Assembly (NCBI GenBank): GCA_011033025.1
Contig: WFMF01000316.1
Location: 124,001 to 188,000 of the forward strand
DNA length: 64,000 bases
Origin: Beroe forskalii
Lineage: Eukaryota; Ctenophora; Nuda; Beroida; Beroidae
Direction: 5' to 3'
A program made the translations under genes and the position numbers. Shown piece by piece: positions 10,957-21,698 of the stretch (the first letter of the stretch is position 1; every line of letters starts with the position of its first letter). The notes beneath the pieces are model-generated. The model ran no database searches, was not told the origin of the DNA, and saw only the letters and a list, made by a program, of their open reading frames with translations.

Positions 10957-13900
10957 GTAACCCCCTGTGAACTAAATCCTCCCAAAGATGTTAGAACGTT
11001 TTTCGGTAGTTCATAGGTCATAGAAACCCCCTAAGAAAGTTATCCAAAAAATTCCTTGGGGAACCCTGATTTTTTACCCCTTTTTTACCCGCGTGTGGGT
11101 TAAAACTTTAAATGGCGATATCTCGGCTTCCTTTTGAGATACGGAGCTCAACAACCAAACTAAAATATTCGCAATGGACGTATTTAGTTGGGCGGGTCAT
11201 GGTCCCCGGTCGCTATTTTGAACCATTTTCGAGATAATCGCCAAAAAACCCTTTTTCGCTATGCGCGAAGGGGTAAAAAAGTGGTCCCGGTAAATACAGC
11301 TGTACTGTGGGTAGATTGGCACTTATTACGATCACAGACACGTCTATTAGTTCTTCATAGCCTAAAGTAACACCAGAAAAAAGTTATCCAAAAAAATCCA
11401 TAATTTAACCCCCTTTTCACCCCTTTTTCAAACCCCCACGTAAGCCAAATTTTCAAATGGGGATATCTCGGCTTCCTTTTGAGATACGGAGCTCAACAAA
11501 CACACTAAAATATGTGCAATGGGCACATTCGGTTGGGCGGGTCATGGTCCCAGGTCGATATTTTGAACCGTTTTCGAGATAATCGCCAAAAACCCCTTTT
11601 TTGCTATGCGCAAAGGGGTAAAAAGTGGTCCCGGTAAATACAGCTGTACTGTGGGTAAATTGGCACTTATTATGATCATAGACATGTCTATCAGTTGTTC
11701 ATAGCCTAAAGTAACACCAAAATAAAGTTATCCGAAAAAATTCCATAATAAAACCCCTTTTCACCCCTTTTTCAAACCCCCGCGTAAGCCAAATTTTGAA
11801 TTTGGGATATTTTGACTTTCAATTGAGATATCTACAGAGGTCAACAACCACTTTGAAATGTCTAGAATGAGCACATTTGGTGGGGTAGAACAAGGTTTCA
11901 AGTTTCTATCTCATATCGATTTGATGGAATTTGGAACTTTTTTACCAAATTCAGGGGGCTAAACGCATGAAAGAGGTCAAAATACGCCTTAGGCGAGTCA
12001 TCACTTTGATATATAATGACCATTTCTGATTGACCATTCGTGGTATTCAGGTAGAATTTTAGAGCTGGCCATACCATAAAGCAAATCCACATAAAAACCC
12101 ACATGGAGCAAACCCATCCATAAAGTAAACTGCATAATATTTTTGATGAAAATTCTGTGAAAGATGTACAGTAATCATGGAAAGTATGGATACTCTAAAT
12201 GAGACCATTCATCAAAATGACACTTCAATATTTTTGACCTGGGCCAAGCAAACGCTGTTGAAATGAAAATACAAATACAAGTTCCACTTGCATTTTAGGA
12301 ACTTAGGAAGATGTTGTACCAACATATATGGTTTTTCAGATTGGATTCATTCCTTCCGGTAGAGAGCCATGCTCAAATATTATCCTGCCAAACGTACTGG
12401 CCAGAAAAGATGGGGGTTTCTATGGAATTTAATGTCAATCAGACAATGCATAGATGGCCTTAAAGCATCAATTTCGTGCTCTAGCCTTAAGAATGTATTC
12501 AACATAACTTGTCCATTCATGATTTCGCATTGCAAGCAATTGTCAACTTTCATTATGGATGGTGGCATATGGCTGGCCACAAACCACAGTTCTATTGATG
12601 TGAGTCTAGCTGGGCGTTGGAGTATGGTTACCATAAATGTATAAATGGGTGTGCCCTTATACCTTAGATTTTGGAATGGTCTCTCAAGAATTGAAGTTGA
12701 ATTCCCAAGCACTTACCACAAGATATTATACCCACCTGAAAAAAATATCACTCTTCAAGCAGATATTAATCCCAACTCTGGCAGCAAGGAAGATATGGGA
12801 TATATTTGGTTGGATATATACCATGTTAAAACACTCTTTAGAGAATGACATAATGAAAGCAACTATCCAACATCCATGAGGCTTATCTGATAAAGAAAGA
12901 AGCTTTGGCAAACTTTCAAAGAGGACAGAAATTTCCTTGCTGGCAGCAGTTATGTTGTTGCAAGCATGATTCTGTGTGCTTTCTGCTGGAGAAAGAAGTT
13001 CAGAAACACTGCTATTTCAAACCTCATGGGTTTGAAAGATAAGTAGCATCTAAATCTGAAGGACCTTTATACTTTTATAAGATGAAAAGAAGTGATTTTA
13101 GTTGCTTATTTTGTAATATCGAAACTTGAAAATTACTGCTTCCCCATTTCAGTACGATGTATTTATGGATTATAATAGTGTTTTATGTTTTGTTAACAAT
13201 CAGATCTTATGTGAAAATGATTACTCGCCTAAGACATATTTCGACCTCTTTCATACGTTTAGCCCACTAAATTTGGCAAAAATGGGGTTTTTAGAAATTT
13301 TCATCAAATTGGTATGATATAAAGACTTGAAACCATGTTTTAACCCACCAAATGTGCTCTTTCTAGACATTCTAGATTGGTTGTTGACAGCTGTAAGACC
13401 TCCGTATCTCGATTGAAAGTCAAAATATCCCAATTTCAAAATTTGGCTTACACAGGGGTTTAAAAAAGAGGTGAAAGGGGGTTAAATTATGGAATTTTTT
13501 GGATTACTTTATTTTGGTGTTACTTCAGGCTATGAACAACTGATAGACATGTCTATGATCATAATTAGTGCCAATTTACCCACAGTACAGCTGTATTTAC
13601 CGGGACCACTTTTTACCCTTTAGCATAGCGAAAAAGGGTTTTTTGGCGATTATCTCGAAAACGGTTCAAAATATCGACCTGGGACCATGACCCGCCCAAC
13701 CAAATGTGCCCATTGCGCATATTTTAAAGTGTTTATTGAGCTCCGTATCTCAAAAGGAAGCCGAGATATCCCAATTTGAAAATTTGGCTTACGCGCGGGT
13801 TTGAAAAAGGGGTGAAAAGGGGGTTAAATTATGGAATTTTTTGGATAACTTTTTTCTGGTGTTACTTTAGGCTATGAAGAACTAATAGACGTGTCTGTGA

Positions 13901-14274
13901 TCGTAATAAGTGCCAATCTACCCACAGTACAGCTGTATTTACCGGGACCACTTTTTACCCCTTCGGCATAGCGAAAAAGGGTTTTTTGGCGATTATCTCG
14001 AAAACGGTTCAAAATAGCGACCTGGGACCATGACCCGCCCAACTAAATGCGTCCATTGCGCATATTTTAATGTGGTTGTTGAGCTCCGTATCTCAAAAGG
14101 AAGCCGAGATATCGCCATTTAAAGTTTTAACCCACACGCGGGTAAAGGGTAAAAATCAAGGTTCCCAAGGAATTTTTGGATAACTTTCTTAGGGGTTTCT
14201 ATGACCTATGAACTACCGAATAACGTTCTAACATCTTTGGGAGGATTTAGTTCACAGGGGTTACAGCCTGGGCA
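10957..14274. mobile_element. Foldback element with long, internally repeated inverted arms
   Basis: Left arm about 10957-12005, right arm about 13213-14274, reverse complements of one another. The outer ends read GTAACCCCCTGTGAACTAA and its near-exact complement. Each arm is a tandem array with a 344-bp period: the phrase GTTATCC-AAAAAA recurs at 11039, 11383 and 11727. The arms include GAGATACGGAGCTCAACAA and GGTCCCGGTAAATACAGC. The ~1.2-kb centre has short open frames on both strands, none recognisable. The architecture matches Drosophila Foldback/Galileo-type elements. No target duplication is evident. Confidence 0.8.
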
Positions 14275-14284
14275 GATACATCCT

Positions 14285-14600
14285 TGTCTGTGATAAGGTA
14301 GTCAGTGATGTGAGTTTGCTCAGCAGTCTGTGGTAAGGTAGTCAGTGATGTTAGTTTGCTCAGTAGTCTGTGATAAGGTAGTCTGAGATGTGAGTTTGCT
14401 CAGCAGTCTGTGATGAGGTAGTCTGAGATGTGAGTTTGCTCAGTAGTCTGGGATAAGGTAGTCTGTGATGTGAGTTTGCTCAGTAGTCTGTGATAAGGTA
14501 GTCTGTGATAAGGTAGTCTGTGATGTGAGTTTGCTCAGTAGTCTGTGGTAAAGGAGGTTGTGATGTGAGTTTGCTCAGTAGTCTTTGATGTGAGTTTATT
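14285..14600. repeat. Minisatellite next to the foldback element
   Basis: Seven or more imperfect copies of a ~40-55-bp unit containing GTCTGTGATAAGGTAGTC and GATGTGAGTTTGCTCAG. It begins about 10 bases after the right end of the foldback element. Confidence 0.85.
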
Positions 14601-15682
14601 CCCACATTTGTCTATAAAAATCGTTCAAAAATCATTGCGCAATCAATGTAACCGACTAATTGATTTCAAAACCCTGTCCCCCTCTGCAATCATGTTTGCA
14701 GTCATTTTTGTTACAACGATATTAAGTATTAACGTCATGTTGCGTAATTATTTGAAAACTGAAAGCAAAAGTTCCCTCTCGCCACCAACCTAATGATGTA
14801 ATGTATGTGCACCATCCCATATTATAGCTTTATAGTGTAAATCTTCAACTATGACTTGAAGCTGTTAACTTGTGAATAAGCTATGACTCACTGGACGAGA
14901 AGTTATGTAGTTATAGGAGAGGGGATATTTCCAAGCGGCTTGAAACGTTCCCATTGAAACGTACGTAACAAAGTCGTTGGATATTAACTTAACATATTAT
15001 TAGGGGCTTATATTATAGGTAAACTTCCCAAGGTTGTTTTCAAGAGCAGTGTAAGCTTGGTTATACCCTTCGATAATGAACTCGGGACGCCTCGTCCATT
15101 ATCCAACACAGTCTCGCATGGGACTACACGGCCCCCATAGGGGCCAGGCCCCCTCTGGTTTTCAAAAGCCCCTTTAAGAAAAAATCGTAGGGGCCTAGGA
15201 TTTTCTCAAAAATTTGAACATAGAAAGAAGTCAAGATTAAGTTCAGTTAGACAGAAATGTTCCTGAAATTCACTTTTTTAAGTTAAACTTAGAAAATGAT
15301 TTTAGTTATGTTTTGCAAATTAGGGTAATTGGCTAGAAAAAAGAAAAATTTTCTTATATAAATTTGTCCCCATAGTTTTCAAAAACCCCCAGAAAAAAAT
15401 AGGTGGGGCCTTTAGCTCTGGAGAGTTCTGTGGCTTGACTTTACAAAGATGACTGCATTTTTCCTACAAAGAAGATATTTTAACCCTGCAAGCTAGTGAA
15501 GTTGCCCAAAGTGGAAGATAATTTTCTCTTGTTCATTCTTGTTTCTTTGAAGCTGCAGGCTGATTTTAGTTTACAGGGAGTGTCACTGTCCCTAAAAGCT
15601 TGCTTTGGTGCTTGCATTGCACCTTGCATGCAGGCATGCCGAGTATTTGAATGGTGTAAGAAACATTCAGGGACAAAAACTT
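14601..15682. other. Intergenic, no gene seen
   Basis: No gene recognised. Around 15,130-15,410 two stretches with GGCCCCTA/TAGGGGCC-type inverted phrases and a shared TTTTCAAAA phrase flank an AT-rich core, suggesting another decayed inverted-repeat element. Confidence 0.5.
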
Positions 15683-16187
15683 CCTAAGCCCACATAGGTG
15701 TGTGTACATTGTGTACGCGCCGCGCGCTTCCCTACGGGAGCCAAACAGGGTTATAGTTATTCGACCTATACGTGTTTAGGAAGACAAAAACAAATAAAAA
15801 ACGGTGTCTGCCTGTCTGGCTGTCTGGCCCTGGTAGATGGATTTCACCGGCCATCCCATTTGGAAATTTGGAGGGTCGTGTTGCAGAGTTGCAAACACGT
15901 CGCGAAAAAAATGGTGCGCGGCGGCACGGCCCGGATCGACGCAAGGGTAAGGTTAAATTCTATTAGCGACCTAGCGTCAACGGGTCATGCGTCGTCAATC
16001 GTACGACATGGACAATCCGCTACAGACTACAAAGGTGTGTGTACGCAACGCTACCCCTAACCAGGGCCGGCGTCGCGAAACGACGCGACGCTTGCCATGC
16101 CGCGTTAGGTTCTTAACCGAACCTTGCTAAACACGTATATCCCTGTGTGGCTCGCGCGGCGCGTACACACACCTATGCGGGCTTAGG
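15683..16187. mobile_element. GC-rich inverted-repeat element
   Basis: The termini CCTAAGCCCACATAGGTGTG and, at the right end, CACACCTATGCGGGCTTAGG are near-perfect inverted repeats. The interior is rich in CpG (CGCGCGCTTCCC, GGCGCGTACAC), unlike its AT-rich surroundings. A partial further copy of the terminal region follows at about 16,195-16,260, and related GC-rich phrases continue to about 16,460. Open frames inside follow the repeats and are not convincing genes. Confidence 0.7.
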
Positions 16188-16931
16188 AAAACCGAACCCC
16201 GCAAAGGTATGTGTACAGTGTACGTGCCGCGCGCTTCCCTGTTCTGAGGAAGCGCGCCGGCAAGCCGCGCGAGGATAACAGGGGTATACGTGTTAAGTTG
16301 CCCTTACCAGGACCCTGGTTACTGGTTACGCGCACGGAGTTACGGCAAGCGCTAAACCATATCGACACACCTGGTTAAGGGAACGTGTTTAGCAATGCGT
16401 TAGAGCCCTGGTTAGGGTGACGCAAACAGGGATTGAGGGATAATCGTGTTTAGCAAAGATGTAGCATAATCTAACTTGAATTTTGAATTTGCGAGGATGG
16501 TTCCACATAGAAAGAAACAAAGTGATTTCATTGCTTTGTGTCGATTGAATGGACTGATCATATGAAAAACGTGCTCAATACAATTCTATGAAAAGGTCTA
16601 CACAAAAAGCAACCATGAGTAGTTGTGTGTTTTTTATTTGATCTGTTCATTTGATGGACGCTGAATGATGCAGGTGCCTTATTCAAATTGTTCATCAGCT
16701 GATTGTTTAGAACCTCTTTTCCTCTGATAAATGATATTCATATCCATGTCAAATTAATTTACTTGTGTTCTCCAACTTGTTTCAATCATGGAATCATATT
16801 CCTAGATATTTTATGCTTATGTGTATTGGCATCCACATGACAGAATTAAAGATACTATTATAGTAGATGAAGCATTAAGTTAACCTATATATTGTCAGTT
16901 AAATAGTAATTTTTTTCAATCCATCAGCAGC
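16188..16931. other. Intergenic with repeat debris
   Basis: The first ~270 bases carry further pieces of the GC-rich element (GTGTTTAGCAA phrases recur). The rest is AT-rich sequence in which I see nothing. Confidence 0.5.
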
Positions 16932-18394
16932 CCCATATCCAAAAAATAAAAAATTTCCTCCGAACCAGAAATTTTTACCCATTTCGCTGCCTACTCGCTT
17001 CGCTCACAAAACTTTTGCCTATTTTTCTGCCTCCTCACTTCGCTTTGTAAATTGATTCCATTTTGGCAACAAAGCAAACAGGCCTCAAAATTGGCTCCTT
17101 TAATGATTACTATTAAGCAAAAGCAATTATTTTGATAAACTTGCAAAATCACGAACAGTCCGTCAATTGCATGTAGACTTTTTGATTTCGAATCCCTACT
17201 GACACTATCCTTCGACGCAGGCGAAAGTTTTACATGCCTTAGACTCAGTGTGTCTTGGGCCAATTTATTAACATAATTTGATGACAACAGCCCGCCGCAG
17301 GCGAAAATTTGGAAGGTTTTACCTCTGAGACTGTCTAGGATCAATGTTGAGCAACATAATTTGATCATAACAGCCCGCCACAGGCGAAAATTTGGAACCT
17401 GTTTTACCACTCACACTGTCTAGGATCAATTCAGCAACATAATTTGATCACAACAGAGCGCCGCAGGCGAAAATTTGGAACCTGTTTTACCTCTGAGACT
17501 GTCTAGGATCATTCAGCAACATAATTTGATCATAACAGCCCGCCGCAGGCGAAAGTTTTTAAGTTTCATTGACTATGAATATGGTTGTTACACCTTTACT
17601 AACCTCTCCTACCTTAATATAGGATAGCCCCGTTAGTGATGACCTCAAGTAGCTAGGATATGGACCCTCATCAAGAAGATCATCGGACCTAACATCAGCT
17701 TCCTTACCCTAGGGCAGCTCTGTACATATACACTTATCCTCTTAGTATTGATATCCTTTTATATTATTTATATCTCTTATATTGTAGTACTCATTTGACT
17801 CTGGGATATCGGGATTGCTTCTAGTTTAGGATTAGTTAGTTATAGTTCTGTATAGATAGTAGTAGTAGTCATAGGTTCAAGCTTTATCAATGGTAACCGT
17901 AATATTAGTTACAAGTACAATATCCGGCCGCATGCAAAAATTTTGAAAGTCTTACATCTGAAACTGTCTGTGACAAATTAAGTGACATCACAACAGCCTG
18001 TCGAAGGCAAAAATTTTCAAGGTTTTTCGCATCTGAATCAATTCAATTTGTTCTTCCTGGGAAGGTGCTCACATGGAGGGATGATGCCTCTGAAAATGCC
18101 GATTCAGATTGTGTGCATGCAGGCACGTTTTTGCACATTCTACATTGAATATCTTTCTGAGACAGTTTATACATCGTAATTCTTATCACTGGAAACTGTA
18201 AGTTAGTACAGGAATGATTTGAAATTTCATTTATTAAATTTATCCGAATGCAATTCGGGTAAAACACAGTACAGAAAATTAAATTTTCTGTCTAGCTTTC
18301 CGCCGAGAATTTCCTCCGTTTTCCCCAAAAATTTCCTCCGTCTCAAAATTTCCTCCGAACCAGGTTTGCTGGTTCGCGGCTTTTTGGATATGGG
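16932..18394. mobile_element. 1.46-kb DNA transposon remnant with TIRs and 8-bp TSD
   Basis: Perfect terminal inverted repeats CCCATATCCAAAAA / TTTTTGGATATGGG are flanked by an 8-bp direct repeat TCAGCAGC (16924-16931 and 18395-18402). Subterminal phrases TTTCCTCCGAACCAG occur near both ends. The interior has four ~80-bp tandem copies around 17,210-17,560 (phrase CGCAGGCGAAAATTTGGAA, then GACTGTCTAGGATC) and a more decayed copy at about 17,925-18,030. No transposase is visible. An 8-bp duplication fits hAT and some other superfamilies; the termini do not decide which. Confidence 0.85.
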
Positions 18395-18489
18395 TCAGCA
18401 GCATCCATTAATCTTACAAGTTTTCCATCTTCTCAGCTATAACTTCTGACCTGTTACATCGGAAATCACTCTTAAGGTGAGGTGTGGTT

Positions 18490-19602
18490 ATGGTACTCTC
18501 AAAACTTTTTTGTCACAAGGCTGTCTCAAATGGCACTCTTATTATCACTGTTAGATCACTGTTGTCAAGCAGAGGAACAAAAAAATTAGCAACTAAAAGT
18601 TCCTTAAGAACATTCGCTAGGTCTTCTCGTTCATATAAGTTCAAGAAGCTTTCAGATGGAAAGAAATGTGAATCAAAAGCAATATCATCAAGAACCAAAA
18701 TATCTTTTCAAGTTGTGTTCACTGCTATCTTTCTTTATACTATCTATCAAGTAAACATCATTAATGAAGTGATTGAAGCCAGATTTACATATCATTCAAT
18801 CTCTGAGAAATGTAGTATATTTGATGTCTACAGTAACTTTTGGGCAGACATAGGCTCAATATTTGGCTTCAATGATTCCTTACTGAATAGAAGAGTGATG
18901 CAGTTATCTGGATTGATGATAGCATGCTTCTTATTATCTGTGATTGTGAAGACTGCAACTCAGTCACCAAGACTATTCTATATCTTAGGATCTGGCAAAA
19001 GTTCTTCATTTATGAGCCCTGTCACATCAATGTTTTTACATGGTAGCTCAATCCATCTTTTGTCTAATGTGATTGGCTTATATGTTCTCACCATTGGTTG
19101 GCATCGAAATGGTCCTCCCATATATGGTTCATTAGATAACATGAGTCACCAACATTTATTATTCTTTTTGTTATTTTGTGGGAGTTTGAGTTCTTTAGTC
19201 TGTAATGTAAGATATGCAATTCTCAAATCTACAGGCATTTCTGTTGGATTTTCAGCTGCACTTTATGGCCTCATGATGTATCAATTGTCAGAAAAACCTG
19301 ATGCCAGAATTGGTGTTATATTTTTACCAAAAGATACAAATTTTTCTGCTAGACATGTGAGAAATTGTATAATTGCAATGGAAATTTTGATTCTTGCATT
19401 TGCTAAATATCACAGAATTGATAGCTTTGGACATATTGCTGGTTTGACTTTTGGATATTTGTATGATAAGTTATGTCATAAGAACTGGCAATACCAGAAA
19501 CTTAAGTATGAGAAAAAGTGTACCACTATATCTGATGCACCATCTATATTTGAGTATGGACATTTAGTTCTGTTATCAATAACAAATTTCAAAGAGAGGT
19601 GA
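18490..19602 (+). CDS. PARL: Mitochondrial rhomboid protease, PARL-like
   Basis: Single-exon gene of 370 codons for a rhomboid-family intramembrane serine protease. In the mitochondrial inner membrane PARL cleaves single-span substrates such as PINK1 and PGAM5. A basic, Ser-rich N-terminus fits a mitochondrial presequence, followed by about six or seven hydrophobic segments. Rhomboid landmarks: FLHGSSIHLLSNVIGLYVL (the His/Asn helix), GFSAALYG with the presumed nucleophile Ser at about residue 255, and FGHIAGLTFGYLYD with the catalytic His at about residue 315. The usual GASGA reads GFSAA; the Ser and following small residues are kept. I take the ATG at 18490; an in-frame GTG lies just upstream. 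The gene begins under 100 bp after the transposon ending at 18394. The absence of introns and a divergent active-site loop leave room for a retrocopy or fast-evolving paralogue, but the frame is intact. Confidence 0.82.
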   Translation: MVLSKLFCHKAVSNGTLIITVRSLLSSRGTKKLATKSSLRTFARSSRSYKFKKLSDGKKCESKAISSRTKISFQVVFTAIFLYTIYQVNIINEVIEARFTYHSISEKCSIFDVYSNFWADIGSIFGFNDSLLNRRVMQLSGLMIACFLLSVIVKTATQSPRLFYILGSGKSSSFMSPVTSMFLHGSSIHLLSNVIGLYVLTIGWHRNGPPIYGSLDNMSHQHLLFFLLFCGSLSSLVCNVRYAILKSTGISVGFSAALYGLMMYQLSEKPDARIGVIFLPKDTNFSARHVRNCIIAMEILILAFAKYHRIDSFGHIAGLTFGYLYDKLCHKNWQYQKLKYEKKCTTISDAPSIFEYGHLVLLSITNFKER

Positions 19603-21698
19603 TGATAGCATTGTTATGATGGAAGGATTAGTATGGCACTCTATAGATACCTTATTCAGTTGTCTACTTTTTGTCTTCCATAATTGTTTATTGTTTAGTT
19701 TCATTTACTGTACTTCAGTAAATTGGTCTTAATGTATAAGTGATGATCTTATGTCAACAGAAAAACTAAGTAAAAGTTATCAAGCAAAAATATTTTACCT
19801 ATAGTATAGAGGAATTTTAAATATAGAGGAATTATTATTTATAATTTAGAGTAATTTATGACACCATTTAGGTAAAATTTTGAAAAATCAAATTACAAGT
19901 TAATTAATGGTTAAAAATGTCAAAAATTATTTGAATTTGAATTTGACTATAAATTGTTTGATTCTTTGATAAATGATGCATACTGTATCATTAAAATTCT
20001 GCAGCACTATTTACTTCCTTTCAGCATTTGTGAACAGTCAATGATCTGGCACATGTAATCATTCCGCCATCAGCACCCCATCAGTTTGCATCTCATCTGG
20101 ACCTCCCCCCTTCAGTTACCAGTGCAGATGGTCTCGAGGTCTCCTGTCAACTGGACACTGACTCCCACACATTTGTTCCCATTTTGCTTAACCCACCCCA
20201 CTCCCGTGCACTCCTTGACCTTCCGATCCCTGCTCCACCCAATCACCTTTTGCCTGTTCTACCTCTTAGTTTCGCTCTCCTGCCCCTTCCCCACTACATG
20301 ACTTGCTTCCTTCCCTGTCCCCACTTCCCATCAGCACACTGGTCAAATTACATTTTAGTATCATCATTCAGCTTCATCAGGTGCATGCATGGAACAGCGG
20401 TCGATCGAATAGAATTGGTCGATCGATCAACTTCATTTGATGGACTGATGTGTTTTAAATAGAAAATCTTTGAGCTAGTAGGGGAACAACTAAATATTGC
20501 TCATTTGAACACGATTCAAGTCATTAGGGACCAGTGAAACACATTTGTTCAAATGGAGTTGATCGATCGACCAATTCCATTCGATCTACCAATGAACGTT
20601 ACGGGCGCCTTAGTTTCTCTGAGGTTACCACACTTACTAGACCAGAGACCTCTATCATCTGATCATCAACTCACCATTAGCTCATATTACCACCAACTCA
20701 CCAGAGGTGTAGCCAGATTTCTGAAAAGGGGGCGGCGAGTTACATTCAAAAACTGTTTAGTGTTTTATTTTGTTGGCTCATAGCTCTCATTTTATCAAAA
20801 TGAACATCATTTTCATATCATCTGTCCAAAAAGGGGGCGGCAACCGCCTGTGTCGCCTCCCCCTGACTACACCCCTGCAACTCACCACATCATTGTAATT
20901 AACATACTGCTGAATTGTATGTGAGATTTGTATAACAATGTTTTTGTTATGAATTATATTTAAAATTCCTGAAATTCCTTAATCAATGGACACCACACTC
21001 CCTTTACAGTACATGTTTCTTAAATGCACGTAGAATATCTGCTGTTTTGGAATAGATTTTGGCCATTTTCAGAATCTTTCTTTTCAAACTTGGTAGATAT
21101 TCTTGTAAAATTAACAAAAATAATAATTACAAGCATTCTAGCTATGTAATGACTTGGGAATCATATAATCCAAAGTCTTATCTATAAAGGTATACGGGTA
21201 TATTATTGTTGGATATCGATTTTCTAATCCAAGGACCTGAGTAGAAGCAAAGCGACAAATATACATTGCACTAATTATATTGTGCAACTATGGCCTAATA
21301 GCCAATGACAGTATTCTGGAAACATTCATAGGCATGTAGAGTGTAGACAACCATGAGGTACTGTTGTTGTCTAGATACCTATCCCTGGTACTAAGATATT
21401 GGTGTCATGTTTAGATATCTGTGAAATGTAATTAGGTACATTCCGTCACATGGCTGGTATGTTATTAGTTGTAATCATGTGATGTAGCTACATGGCCACT
21501 CAACTGCATTACCTTATTTTTGAACACAGTAGAGTGATAATTTTCTTTCACCATATTATTATGTTGTCATGAAAACATGAGCCATAAAGCAATTTGCTTA
21601 ATTACATAAGCCCATAATAATATATTCAGCCAATATTTTCGTTTCCTTAATAACAAGATAATATTAGTATATTATAATGATACAAGCATATTTGAGAT
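19603..21698. other. Intergenic with an inverted-repeat element
   Basis: No gene recognised between the rhomboid and COPS4. The segment 20,080-20,340 is pyrimidine-rich, and its open frames look like compositional shadows. An inverted repeat occupies about 20,395-20,595. Confidence 0.5.
20395..20595. repeat. Foldback sequence with GATCGATC arms
   Basis: Left arm about 20,398-20,442 (GGTCGATCGAATAGAATTGG, then GATCGATCAA) and right arm about 20,548-20,593 (TTGATCGATCGACCAATTCC) are inverted copies, separated by about 105 bp whose outer parts also pair (ATGTGTTT and AAACACAT). It is probably a small MITE. No clear target duplication was found. Confidence 0.7.

Noticed and set aside
15698-16060. 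120-codon frame in GC-rich sequence
   Set aside because: Long frames are expected in GC-rich DNA; it lies wholly within an inverted-repeat element and has overlapping frames on the other strand.
16991-17410. 139-codon minus-strand frame in the 16.9-18.4 kb element
   Set aside because: Runs through tandem repeat units and has no transposase motifs.
20086-20462. Pro/Leu/Ser-rich frames in pyrimidine-rich DNA
   Set aside because: Composition-driven overlapping frames without domains, start context or splice structure.
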